Below, piece after piece: positions 6,717-15,256 of a DNA stretch of 16,219 nucleotides. Both the position numbers and the translations under genes were made by a program. The notes beneath the pieces were generated by a model. The model ran no database searches. It saw nothing but the letters and a program-made list of their open reading frames with translations, and had not been told where the DNA came from. Source of the stretch: Gammaproteobacteria bacterium (GTDB lineage Bacteria; Pseudomonadota; Gammaproteobacteria; Steroidobacterales; Steroidobacteraceae); NCBI GenBank assembly GCA_003165495.1, contig PMMB01000314.1:35902-52120 (forward strand), given 5' to 3'. How positions within the stretch are numbered: the stretch's first letter is position 1; every line of letters starts with the position of its first letter.

Positions 6717-8585
6717 ATGGCAATCGGGAAACGCACCATGTTAACGAAGGCCCGTCGCGGGCATTGGCTGTGGGGAGTCGGCGCTTTCGGCGTCCTGCTG
6801 TCTGGAGTCGTCCTGAACTTCCGGAACGATCGTGCGGCGACGTTCGACGACGCGCGCAAAATCGCGCCGGGGCGGCCTGCGGCTGTTGCACCCATTCACG
6901 AACGACGCCATTACATCGTCCAATCCGAGAGCGCGGACGCCGCGCGCGGCACCGTGCAGGCTGCCGGCGGCCTAGTGACCAGCGATCTTAGCGTCATTCG
7001 CGCGGTCGGCGCGGCACTCGATGATCGCGAACTGACCGCGCTGCGAGATCAGCGAACCTCGCGACTGCAGATCTATGACGATACGCCGGTGAGTGCGAGC
7101 TCCGCTGCGGGAGCGCTCCCAGAGACTTATTACCCGAGCGAAGTCGATGCCAGCGACTTGCATATCGGTGGCGTGACGGGGCAGGGCGTGACCGTGGCTG
7201 TGGTCGATTCGGGAATGTGGAATCAACAAGGCCCCTTGCAATACGCACCCAACGCGCCCACTGGTGGGCAAAGCCGTGTGCTCGCTCAGTACGACGTGAT
7301 CTTGGCGCGGGCGCAACCGGGCGACTACCGGACGCCTTTGTTGGAGACGTACAGTCGCAATATCAACGACCCTTACGGTCACGGTACGCATGTCACCTCG
7401 ATCATCGCCAGCAGTGGAGTGGCCACGACCGGCAAATTCCAAGGCGTTGCTCCCGGCGTCAATCTCGTTTCGGTGCGCGTCTTGGACAGCAACGGCATGG
7501 GCACGTATTCCGATGTCATCAGCGGTATTCAATGGGTTATCGCTCAGCGTCTGCGATACGGCATTCGCGTGCTTAACTTGTCCTTGGGTGCCCCTCCTTC
7601 AGGGCCGTATTGGCAGGACCCGCTCAATCAAGCAGTCATGGCGGCGTGGGCTTCCGGTATCGTGGTGGTCGCCGCCGGCGGCAATCGAGGTCCCGAAGCT
7701 TTAACCATCGACGCGCCCGGCGATGTGCCCTATGTCATTACCGTCGGTGCGGTCACTGACAACTACTACCCCTTGCAACCGAAGCAGTATCGGCTCGCAG
7801 CTTTCTCGTCCGCGGGGCCGACTTTCGAAGGCTTCGTGAAACCCGATGTCGTCGGCATGGGAGGTCACAACCTGGCTTATGCTCCCGACAACGGCACTCT
7901 GGCAGCGGAGTTTCCACAATGGGTGGACGAGCCCTACCCTGATTTCACCATGTCGGGCACATCGCAGGCAGCCGCCGTCGTCAGCGGTGTCGTCGCGCTG
8001 ATGCTCGAAGTCAATCCGCGGCTGACGCCGGACCAGGTGAAGTGCCGGCTCATGTCCGGTGCCCGTCCGGCCGTGAATTCCGCCGGCAACCTCGCCTACA
8101 CGGTGTTCCAACAGGGTGCGGGTCTCGTGGACGCGCACGACGCCGCCTATGGCACTGCCTCGAACTGCGCCAATCAGGGGCTCAACGTGCTGCTCGATCT
8201 CGCCGGACTGCAGCACTATGGCGGCCGCGCCAACGAAGACTCCAACGGAAATTTCTACATCATGGCCCAAGCACCGGTTGCGGCGAGCTCTCCGGTGCAG
8301 TCGTTGCTGGGCGGTCTCGGCAATTTAGTGGGCACTGTCGGCAATGTGGTGGGAACGGTTCCGTTGGTCGGCCCTTTGTTGAAAGACGTGGTGATGCTCG
8401 GCGACGGTCTTCTGTGGGACGGCAGCTACACATCGAGCAGCGGCTATAGCTGGAGCAGCGGCTACGCCTGGAGCAATGGCTACGCCTGGAGCAACGGCTA
8501 CGCTTGGAGCAACGGCTACGCCTGGAGCAACGGTTACGCCTGGAGCAACGGCTACACGGGTATCGATGTCCCGGAGCAAGAATAG
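6717..8585 (+). CDS. Exported subtilisin-like serine protease (S8) with C-terminal GYAWSN repeats
   Basis: A 622-residue preproprotease. A basic N-terminus and hydrophobic segment (about residues 18-34) act as signal or anchor. Residues about 63-121 look like an I9-type propeptide (HYIVQS, a central AAGGLV turn, then LTALRDQ). The S8 catalytic domain spans about 152-478: Asp164 in VAVVDSG, His222 in GHGTHV, oxyanion-hole Asn323 in AAGGNRGP, and Ser416 in SGTSQAA, where the common Met after Ser is Gln. A Gly/Val-rich hydrophobic linker (about 525-562) then leads to six tandem hexapeptides (576-611). The likely function is cleavage of proteins in the periplasm or outside the cell; substrates are unknown. 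The start could be ATG 6717 or ATG 6738 (seven residues shorter, still with the full signal); neither has a clear Shine-Dalgarno. The stop is 12 bp before the sensor kinase gene, so the two are probably one operon, suggesting shared regulation or a functional link with the sensor. Confidence 0.9.
   Translation: MAIGKRTMLTKARRGHWLWGVGAFGVLLSGVVLNFRNDRAATFDDARKIAPGRPAAVAPIHERRHYIVQSESADAARGTVQAAGGLVTSDLSVIRAVGAALDDRELTALRDQRTSRLQIYDDTPVSASSAAGALPETYYPSEVDASDLHIGGVTGQGVTVAVVDSGMWNQQGPLQYAPNAPTGGQSRVLAQYDVILARAQPGDYRTPLLETYSRNINDPYGHGTHVTSIIASSGVATTGKFQGVAPGVNLVSVRVLDSNGMGTYSDVISGIQWVIAQRLRYGIRVLNLSLGAPPSGPYWQDPLNQAVMAAWASGIVVVAAGGNRGPEALTIDAPGDVPYVITVGAVTDNYYPLQPKQYRLAAFSSAGPTFEGFVKPDVVGMGGHNLAYAPDNGTLAAEFPQWVDEPYPDFTMSGTSQAAAVVSGVVALMLEVNPRLTPDQVKCRLMSGARPAVNSAGNLAYTVFQQGAGLVDAHDAAYGTASNCANQGLNVLLDLAGLQHYGGRANEDSNGNFYIMAQAPVAASSPVQSLLGGLGNLVGTVGNVVGTVPLVGPLLKDVVMLGDGLLWDGSYTSSSGYSWSSGYAWSNGYAWSNGYAWSNGYAWSNGYAWSNGYTGIDVPEQE
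8442..8549 (+). repeat. Six tandem 18-bp units encoding GYSWSS/GYAWSN
   Basis: Six consecutive 18-base units encode one GYSWSS and five GYAWSN hexapeptides, followed by a partial GY unit at 8550-8555. Units 2-6 differ from one another at only a few third-codon positions (GGC/GGT, GCC/GCT, AAC/AAT). The near-identity at DNA level indicates recent duplication or slippage, so copy number may vary in frame between strains. At protein level the periodic Tyr and Trp suggest a stacking or beta-stranded tail suited to surface or glycan attachment, which is inference. Confidence 0.95.
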
Positions 8586-8597
8586 CGATAAGTCCCC

Positions 8598-11500
8598 ATG
8601 CAAAGTCGCGGGCGCATCCTCGGTATTGTAGCTGCCTGCGTCGCAACGGCGGCGCTGGATGTCGGCGCGCATGCGGCCGTACCGGTGCCGGCGATGCGAC
8701 CGATGTATTTCGAGCATCTCACGATGCACGACGGGCTCTCGCAGAGCACGGTCAATAACCTACTGCAGGACTCGCAGGGTTATATGTGGCTGGCGACCGA
8801 AAGCGGGCTCGACCGCTACGACGGCGACTCGATACGCGAGTACCGCCGGGAACGCGGCAACGAGCACGGACTCGCCAGCGACTACGTCTGGTCGATCGCT
8901 GAAGACGCGAATGGCGATCTATGGCTGGCGACGGACGGCGGCGGCGTGGCGCGCTGGGATCGCCGGACAGAACAATTCCAGGTGTTCAGGCACGACGCGC
9001 AGAAATCGCACTCGTTGGCCAGCGACGCGGTGCGCACGCTGCTGATCGATTCACGGGGTCAGGTTTGGGCCGGAACCAAGGACGAGGGCCTGGATATCCT
9101 CGATCCCAAGACAGGCGAGGCGCACCATTTACGTCATCGCGACGGCGATTCGCGTTCATTGGCCGCCGACGCGGTGGGCGCCCTGTATGCGGACCGCCGC
9201 GGCAGGATCTGGGTCGGCACGGACGGCGGACTGAGCCGTTACGAGCCCGCGAGCGATGACTTCGTCAACTATGGCGCGGCCGCGAGCGGCACCCGCCTAA
9301 GCGATCTGCCGGTCCGCGCCATTCGCGAGGATCATACAGGAGCGATATGGATCGGTACTTACCGCGGCGGGCTCAATCGTCTCGACCCCGAGACCGGCCG
9401 CCTGACTGCGTTTCGACATGATCCGAAGGATCCCCATTCCTTGAGTCATGACCATGTCTTGGCGGTGCTGGAGGACGACGCCCAACGGCTCTGGGTGGCG
9501 ACGGCCGATGGACTGGATCTATTCGACCGCGAATCGGGCACGTTCGTGCGCTACGGCCGCGACTCGGACAATCCGCAGAGTCTGCGGGACAGCGACGTCA
9601 TGTCGCTGTACCAGGATCGCGGTGGAGTGCTCTGGGTCGGTACGCGTGGAGGTGGGGCCAGCCATTGGAATCCGCGCAGTTGGCTGCTTGGGCATTACCG
9701 CAGCGACGCATTTCGCGACACGCAAGTGATTTCTTTCGCCGATGACGGCGCCGGCAAAGTGTGGGTGGGCACGATTGGGGCCGGTTTGATCGAAATCGAC
9801 ACCCGCAAGCGAACCGAACGGCGCTACGGTGCGGGCGCGGACAGCGGCGAGCACAGCGGCGTGCGGCTCATCGACGATCGCGTCATGTCGCTGCTCTACG
9901 ATCACAAAGGGGTATTGTGGATCGGCACCATGACCGGTGGGCTCGACCGCCTTGATTTGAGCAGCGGGAAGCTGCAAGCGTTTCGTTCCACGGCCGACGA
10001 TCCCGCGACGCTGCCTGCCAATGGGGTCATGTCGCTGTACGAAGATCGGCGCGGCACGCTCTGGGTGGGCACCTTCGGCGGAGGCCTGGCGAGCATCGAT
10101 CAAACCAGCGGCAAGGTCACACGCTACCCCTATGGGGGCATCAGCCCCTCCTCGCTCAGCGGTTCGCGCGCGATCGCAATCGTTGAGGACGCGATCGGCA
10201 ACTTGTGGATAGGTACCGAAGGCGGTGGCCTCAATCTGCTGGATCGGAGAGCGGGTCGCTTTTACACCTATCGGCGCGACGACCGCGATCCTACCAGTCT
10301 CAGCGACAATACAGTATACGCACTGCACCTGGATCATCACGGCCAGTTGTGGGTCGGTACCGCCGGCGGCGGTCTCGACCGTGTGATCGGCAGCTCCGCC
10401 CAGCCGAGTGCGGTGCATTTTGAAAACCAGTCCGGGCTCGGCGGTATATCGAGTCAAGTCGTGTATGGGATCGAGTCGGACCGCAACGATCGGTTGTGGC
10501 TGAGCACGAATAATGGTCTGGCCCGCCTCGATCCGCTTACGCATTCGATCAAGTGGTTTCACCAAGTGCACGGGCTGCAAGACGAAGAATTCAACATTAA
10601 CGCGCACTACCAGAGTGCCGACGGCACTCTATTCTTCGGCGGCAACAACGGCTTCAACGCGTTTTTACCCGATCTGATCACGCCGGCCGCGCCGGCGCCG
10701 CGCGTGGTTCTGACTACGGCCGCGAAGCTCAATCGAACCATTGCACCTCAGGACCTGCCCGGTCCGAGCCGACCCCTGGCACTGGCCTACGACGACAAGC
10801 TAGTGACCTTGGACTTCGCCGCCCTCGACTTCACCTCGCCTGCGAACAATCATTACTCATATCAACTGGAGGGCTTCGACACCGGCTGGATCGACGCAGG
10901 TTCGCTGCATCGGGCCACATACACCAATCTGGACGCCGGTGACTACGTCTTCAAGGTCCGCGCCGCCAACGCTGACGGCATCTGGAGCAAGACTGCGTTG
11001 ACCATTCCGGTGCATATGGCGCCGGCTCCGTGGAAGACTCCGGCAGCACGCCTGGTGTACCTGGTGCTCGGCTTGCTGGTGTTCGGTTATCTGTGGCGGC
11101 TGCAGCGTCTGCGTCGCGAACGCGAATTGCGCTATAGCCGCGAACTGGAACAAACGGTTCAGGTGCGCACGCATGAGCTCGAAGAGCGCAACCAACAACT
11201 GCAGGTCTTGAGCCGTGCCAAGAGCGACTTCGTGGCCCGCATGAGTCATGAACTGCGTACGCCGATGAACGGTGTCCTGGGCATGACCAGCCTCCTGCTC
11301 GACACACGTATCGATCCGGCGCAGAGGCGCTTCGCCGAAGCCATTCACCGCTCCGCGGATTCGTTGCTCGCGATCGTCGACGACGTTCTCGACTTCTCCA
11401 AGATCGAGGCGGGTCGCCTTCAGCTCGATCCTGTGAAATGCGACCTCATCGAGCTGGTCGAACAGACGGTGGAAATGCTGGCGGCGCGCGCCGCGACCAA

Positions 11501-13109
11501 GGGCATCGAGCTGCTATGCGATTCGCCTACCGTACCGCTGCCCCGTGTATGCTTGGATGCGGTGCGACTGCGCCAAGTGTTGGTGAATCTCGGTGGCAAT
11601 GCCGTGAAGTTCACCGAACGCGGCGAGGTCATTCTGCGGCTGGTTCCGTTGAGGACGGAGAACGGCTCGCTGACGGTACGCCTCGAAGTGGCCGACACGG
11701 GTGTCGGCATCGCGCCGGAAAACCAGTCGAGAATATTCGAGGAATTTTCCCAGGAGGATGCCTCGACGACGCGCCGCTTCGGCGGTACCGGTCTGGGTCT
11801 GGCGATTTCACGGCAAATCGTCGAACTCATGGGTGGACAGCTCGCGCTCATCAGTGAACCCGGTGAAGGATCCACATTTTCATTTGAATTGTCGCTGCCG
11901 TTGGCCGACGCATCGGCGCAACCGCCGGCGACGCTGCGCAGTCTCGGCGGCCTGCGTGTGCTCGTAGTGCACGAGAATGCTGCGGCTCGCGTTCTCATCG
12001 GCAAGGCGCTGGGTGATTGGGGCGCGCGTCCCACGGAAGTGCCAAGTCTGGCGGAGGCAGTCGCTGCGTCGGCGGCGGCGACCTACGACTTCGTGGTAGT
12101 CGATGACTGGTTGCTCAACGAGGCCGATGGCTTGTGGAAAGATCTGCGTTCCCGTCAATCGGTGAGCCTGCGCACCGTCCGCTTGTTGAGCTTTGTCAGC
12201 TTGGCTTCCGACACCGTCATGACTCAGGGGCTGTTCGACACGGAACTCACGAAACCCTTACGCCTCGGCGAACTGCATCGAGTGTTGTCCGGCTGCACCG
12301 ACGAAGATACCGAGACGTTTACCGCAGCCAACGTTTACCTGCCGGCGATGAGTTTGACGCCGCTCACGGGTCGCGTTCTCGTCGTCGAAGATCAGCCCCT
12401 GAATCGTGAGGTGGCCGTCGGCATACTGGCTTCGCTGGGCCTTCGAGTCGAAACGGCGAACCACGGCCGGCAGGCACTGGAAGTTTTGCAGGCGCAGCAC
12501 TTCGATGCGGTCCTGATGGATTGCGAGATGCCGGTCATGGACGGATTCTCGGCTACCGCGGCAATCCGCAGGCGCGAACGCGCGGGAACTCACATTCCCA
12601 TTATCGCTCTGACCGCCGACGCCACCGCCGCCGGCCGCGAGGCGTGTCTGGCCGCGGGCATGGACGATTATCTGGCAAAGCCCTTTCGACGTGAGGCCTT
12701 GCACGGCACGCTTGCGCGATGGCTTGCGGGGGCTGAAGTGGCCCCACCCAGCGAACCGGTTTTGGACGGTGCAACGCTCGATGCGCTGCGCGCGCTGCCG
12801 CGCAACGGCGCGAAAGACATGCTGAGCCATATCGGTGAGTTGTATCTATTGGAATCACGCGGTCTCATCGCGACGATCGAGGAAACGCTGGGTGCCGGAA
12901 ATTCAGCCGGTCTCGCGCGGGCGGCGCACGCTTGGCGCTCCTACAACGGCAATGTGGGCGCGCTTGGTTTGGCGCGCCTGTGTCGGGAGCTCGAGGACAC
13001 GGCGCGGCAGAGTGACTTTGCGGCGGCTCGCGAGATCTATGCGCAGATAAGCACTCTGCACGCGCGCGTGCGGGATGAGTTGGAGTTCGCCATGCGGAGA
13101 TCCGCATGA
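8598..13109 (+). CDS. Hybrid sensor histidine kinase: periplasmic propeller, Y_Y_Y, HisKA, HATPase, two REC, Hpt
   Basis: A 1503-residue membrane sensor. A signal peptide (1-27) exports the sensor region (about 35-700), with 14 propeller blades of the Reg_prop type, each carrying a G-x-[LVI]-W-[VIL]-[GA]-T core. A Y_Y_Y domain follows (about 730-807; YSYQLEGFDTGWIDAG, GDYVFKVRAAN). One transmembrane helix lies at about 817-834, then a coiled-coil linker (838-875). HisKA has the phospho-acceptor His884 in SHELRTPMNG. The ATPase domain shows the N-box around Asn1001, DTGVGIAPE (Asp1033), FEEF and GGTGLGLAIS. Receiver 1 (about 1118-1230) keeps Asp1169 and Lys1219, but its acidic pair is His-Glu. 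Receiver 2 (about 1259-1377) is intact: Glu1264/Asp1265, Asp1308, Lys1361. A C-terminal Hpt domain carries His1444 (AHAWRSYNGNVGA). It would pass phosphate His884-Asp1308-His1444 to a separate receiver, most likely the next gene, which it overlaps by 4 bp. The periplasmic ligand is unknown; polysaccharide fragments are the classic ligands in Bacteroidetes relatives. Confidence 0.93.
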   Translation: MQSRGRILGIVAACVATAALDVGAHAAVPVPAMRPMYFEHLTMHDGLSQSTVNNLLQDSQGYMWLATESGLDRYDGDSIREYRRERGNEHGLASDYVWSIAEDANGDLWLATDGGGVARWDRRTEQFQVFRHDAQKSHSLASDAVRTLLIDSRGQVWAGTKDEGLDILDPKTGEAHHLRHRDGDSRSLAADAVGALYADRRGRIWVGTDGGLSRYEPASDDFVNYGAAASGTRLSDLPVRAIREDHTGAIWIGTYRGGLNRLDPETGRLTAFRHDPKDPHSLSHDHVLAVLEDDAQRLWVATADGLDLFDRESGTFVRYGRDSDNPQSLRDSDVMSLYQDRGGVLWVGTRGGGASHWNPRSWLLGHYRSDAFRDTQVISFADDGAGKVWVGTIGAGLIEIDTRKRTERRYGAGADSGEHSGVRLIDDRVMSLLYDHKGVLWIGTMTGGLDRLDLSSGKLQAFRSTADDPATLPANGVMSLYEDRRGTLWVGTFGGGLASIDQTSGKVTRYPYGGISPSSLSGSRAIAIVEDAIGNLWIGTEGGGLNLLDRRAGRFYTYRRDDRDPTSLSDNTVYALHLDHHGQLWVGTAGGGLDRVIGSSAQPSAVHFENQSGLGGISSQVVYGIESDRNDRLWLSTNNGLARLDPLTHSIKWFHQVHGLQDEEFNINAHYQSADGTLFFGGNNGFNAFLPDLITPAAPAPRVVLTTAAKLNRTIAPQDLPGPSRPLALAYDDKLVTLDFAALDFTSPANNHYSYQLEGFDTGWIDAGSLHRATYTNLDAGDYVFKVRAANADGIWSKTALTIPVHMAPAPWKTPAARLVYLVLGLLVFGYLWRLQRLRRERELRYSRELEQTVQVRTHELEERNQQLQVLSRAKSDFVARMSHELRTPMNGVLGMTSLLLDTRIDPAQRRFAEAIHRSADSLLAIVDDVLDFSKIEAGRLQLDPVKCDLIELVEQTVEMLAARAATKGIELLCDSPTVPLPRVCLDAVRLRQVLVNLGGNAVKFTERGEVILRLVPLRTENGSLTVRLEVADTGVGIAPENQSRIFEEFSQEDASTTRRFGGTGLGLAISRQIVELMGGQLALISEPGEGSTFSFELSLPLADASAQPPATLRSLGGLRVLVVHENAAARVLIGKALGDWGARPTEVPSLAEAVAASAAATYDFVVVDDWLLNEADGLWKDLRSRQSVSLRTVRLLSFVSLASDTVMTQGLFDTELTKPLRLGELHRVLSGCTDEDTETFTAANVYLPAMSLTPLTGRVLVVEDQPLNREVAVGILASLGLRVETANHGRQALEVLQAQHFDAVLMDCEMPVMDGFSATAAIRRRERAGTHIPIIALTADATAAGREACLAAGMDDYLAKPFRREALHGTLARWLAGAEVAPPSEPVLDGATLDALRALPRNGAKDMLSHIGELYLLESRGLIATIEETLGAGNSAGLARAAHAWRSYNGNVGALGLARLCRELEDTARQSDFAAAREIYAQISTLHARVRDELEFAMRRSA

Positions 13110-15253
13110 GCGCCGAGGCGTCGCCCATTCGAGTGCTGGTCGCCGACGACGACGCGATTCTGCGGGAAATTGCCGGCGCGATGCTGCGGGACGCCGGTTT
13201 CGCCGTGCAGACTGTCGCCAACGGCGACGCCGCGGTCGCCGCCTGCGCGCAGCGCTTGCCGGACATCGCGCTGCTCGACGTCGAGATGCCCGACGGCAAC
13301 GGCTATCAAGCCTGCACCAACATTCGTTCGTTACCGGGCGGCGCGGATCTGCCCATCGTCATGGTGACCGGATGCGACGACACTGTGTCGATCGATCAAG
13401 CCTATGAGGCCGGTGCCACGGATTTCGTCGTCAAGCCCATCAATTGGGCGCTGCTGGTGCATCGCATTCGCTATGTACTGCGCGGCGCGCGCACCATAGT
13501 CGACTTGCGCTTCAGCGAACAGAAGAACGCAGCGCTGCTGAAAGCGATACCTGACGGCATCTTTCTCGTGAACGGTCAGGGTGTGATTGGGCATTGCTTC
13601 AGCCCCGTTGCGGGATTCGATTCGATGCGCTTCCTCGATCTCATTCCGTCAACCGCTCGCGCGCGCGCCATTGATTGCCTCGACGCCGCGTTGCGCGGCG
13701 AAGCGGCGGCATTCGAGTTTTCCCTCGATGCCGAATCCCTGTCGTATCGCCACTTCGAATGCCGCTATCTGCCAAATTCCAGCGGTCAGGTACTGGCGAT
13801 CGTGCGGAACGTGACGGCGCGCAAGGAGGCAGAAGCCCGTATACACCGACTAGCCTACTTTGATGAGCTGACCGGTTTACCCAACCGCGAATGGATCCAC
13901 GACTACCTCGCACAGTCACTGACGGAGGCGCGACAATTGAATCGCGGTCTGGCGTTGCTCTACGTTGATCTTGATCAGTTCAAGCGCATCAACGACACGT
14001 TGGGTCATGAGACCGGTGACGCGCTGTTGCGCCAGGTGGCGCAACGGTTGCAGGCTGGTCTGGATCTGGATGTCGCCGGTGACGAGCCCGTCGTGCCGCT
14101 GAATCTCGGCGCGGGGAGCCCTGACGCCCTCGAGCGCGCTCGAGGGCGGCTCGCTCGTGTGGGTGGCGATGAGTTCATCGTCGTGCTCACCGGCCGCGCG
14201 GATGTCGCCCAGGCGCAATGGGCGGCGCGGCGAATCCTATCGATTCTTGCCGCTCCGTTTCAGCAGGAAAGTTATGAATTCGTGGTGACGCCGAGCATCG
14301 GCATCGCGATGTATCCGGAGCACGGCGGCGATGCGCAGAGCCTGCTCAAGAACGCGGACGGCGCGATGTACGAGGCGAAGGCGAGCGGTCGGAACCAACT
14401 GCGCGTCTATGACAGCACCATGAACGTGCGCGCTCTGAAACGGCTCTCGCTGGAGATGGAACTGCGGCGGGCCGTCGAAAATTCGAGTCTCGAAGTCTAT
14501 TACCAGCCGAAGTACCAGACACGCGGCCTGAAAATGATCGGCGGCGAAGCGCTATTGCGCTGGTTCCATCCTGAGCGGGGTCAGATTCCCACGGCCGACT
14601 TCATCGCAGTGGCCGAGGAGACGGGATTGATCGGTGATATCGGCCGTTGGGCGCTGCAGCGGGTCTGCCGGGATCTTTGCCAATGGCGCAGCGAAGGCCT
14701 GGAGTTGCCCCGCGTCGCCGTGAACGTGTCCGGCCGGGATTTTTTGTATCCGGAGGCATTGCTGCGGCTGGGCAATACGGTGACTCAAGCGCAACTGTCG
14801 CCGTCGCTATTCGAACTGGAGTTGACCGAAGGGGTGCTGATGCAGGACGCCGAAGCAGGGAGGCGCTCGCTGATGGCATTGAAGGAATTCGGCTTCACGC
14901 TGGCGATCGATGATTTCGGCACGGGTTATTGTTCGTTGAACTACCTGAAACGCTTTCCGCTCGATACGCTGAAGATCGATCGCTCATTCGTCGCCGATAT
15001 CAGCGACGACCCGGACGATGCGTCGATCGTCCGGGCCATCATAGCGCTCGGCCACAGTCTGGATCTCAAGATCGTGGCTGAAGGCGTCACAACCCAGGCG
15101 CAGCTTCAGTTTCTTCAGGCTGAGTCGTGCGATGCCATTCAAGGATTTCTGATGAGCCCGGCGGTGCCGGCAAGCGCCTTTGGCGATCTGCTGCAGCGGC
15201 CTCGCGCATCGCTCGAAGGCTGCGAATTGGAGTTGAGACGCCTCGGAATTTGA
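13106..15253 (+). CDS. Response regulator with REC, PAS-like, GGDEF and EAL domains (c-di-GMP turnover)
   Basis: A 715-residue cytoplasmic regulator whose ATG overlaps the kinase stop (ATGA), implying translational coupling and a cognate pair. The receiver (1-125) has the acidic triad Asp14-16, phospho-acceptor Asp58 (LLDVEMPDGNG), Thr88 and Lys110. A poorly conserved PAS-like stretch (about 140-240) ends in VRNVTARKEAEARI. The GGDEF domain (about 245-435) carries DLDQFKRINDTLGHETGD and intact RVGGDEF (351-357), so diguanylate cyclase activity is expected. A 24-residue insertion precedes GGDEF, and the inhibitory RxxD I-site is missing. The EAL domain (about 445-690) has EALLRW (481-486), Asn540, Glu571 (ELTEG), IDDFGTGY (601-608), Lys623, Glu659 (AEGVTT) and Gln679, the full phosphodiesterase set. 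The protein thus appears bifunctional, with output set by phosphorylation of the receiver. It ends 3 bp before the convergent transporter gene. Confidence 0.93.
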   Translation: MSAEASPIRVLVADDDAILREIAGAMLRDAGFAVQTVANGDAAVAACAQRLPDIALLDVEMPDGNGYQACTNIRSLPGGADLPIVMVTGCDDTVSIDQAYEAGATDFVVKPINWALLVHRIRYVLRGARTIVDLRFSEQKNAALLKAIPDGIFLVNGQGVIGHCFSPVAGFDSMRFLDLIPSTARARAIDCLDAALRGEAAAFEFSLDAESLSYRHFECRYLPNSSGQVLAIVRNVTARKEAEARIHRLAYFDELTGLPNREWIHDYLAQSLTEARQLNRGLALLYVDLDQFKRINDTLGHETGDALLRQVAQRLQAGLDLDVAGDEPVVPLNLGAGSPDALERARGRLARVGGDEFIVVLTGRADVAQAQWAARRILSILAAPFQQESYEFVVTPSIGIAMYPEHGGDAQSLLKNADGAMYEAKASGRNQLRVYDSTMNVRALKRLSLEMELRRAVENSSLEVYYQPKYQTRGLKMIGGEALLRWFHPERGQIPTADFIAVAEETGLIGDIGRWALQRVCRDLCQWRSEGLELPRVAVNVSGRDFLYPEALLRLGNTVTQAQLSPSLFELELTEGVLMQDAEAGRRSLMALKEFGFTLAIDDFGTGYCSLNYLKRFPLDTLKIDRSFVADISDDPDDASIVRAIIALGHSLDLKIVAEGVTTQAQLQFLQAESCDAIQGFLMSPAVPASAFGDLLQRPRASLEGCELELRRLGI
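14125..14148. repeat. 24-bp perfect palindrome inside the GGDEF-domain insertion
   Basis: The 12-mer CGCCCTCGAGCG (14125-14136) is followed with no spacer by its exact reverse complement (14137-14148). It contains two CTCGAG sites. In the protein it encodes residues about 340-348 (ALERARGR), at the end of the non-canonical insertion just before RVGGDEF. A perfect spacerless 24-bp palindrome within a coding region is unlikely by chance in a window this size, though high GC raises the odds somewhat. Confidence 0.9.
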
Positions 15254-15256
15254 GTC

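Noticed and set aside
8442..8555. Tandem repeat considered as a CRISPR-like array or regulatory iteron
   Set aside because: Units are contiguous with no spacers, exactly 18 bp and in frame, and encode a hexapeptide; they are a protein repeat.
9519..10607. 362-codon minus-strand open frame opposite the kinase propeller
   Set aside because: It is antisense to the tandem propeller repeats, and repeated sense motifs give a repetitive antisense translation. There is no domain, ribosome binding site or signal to support it.
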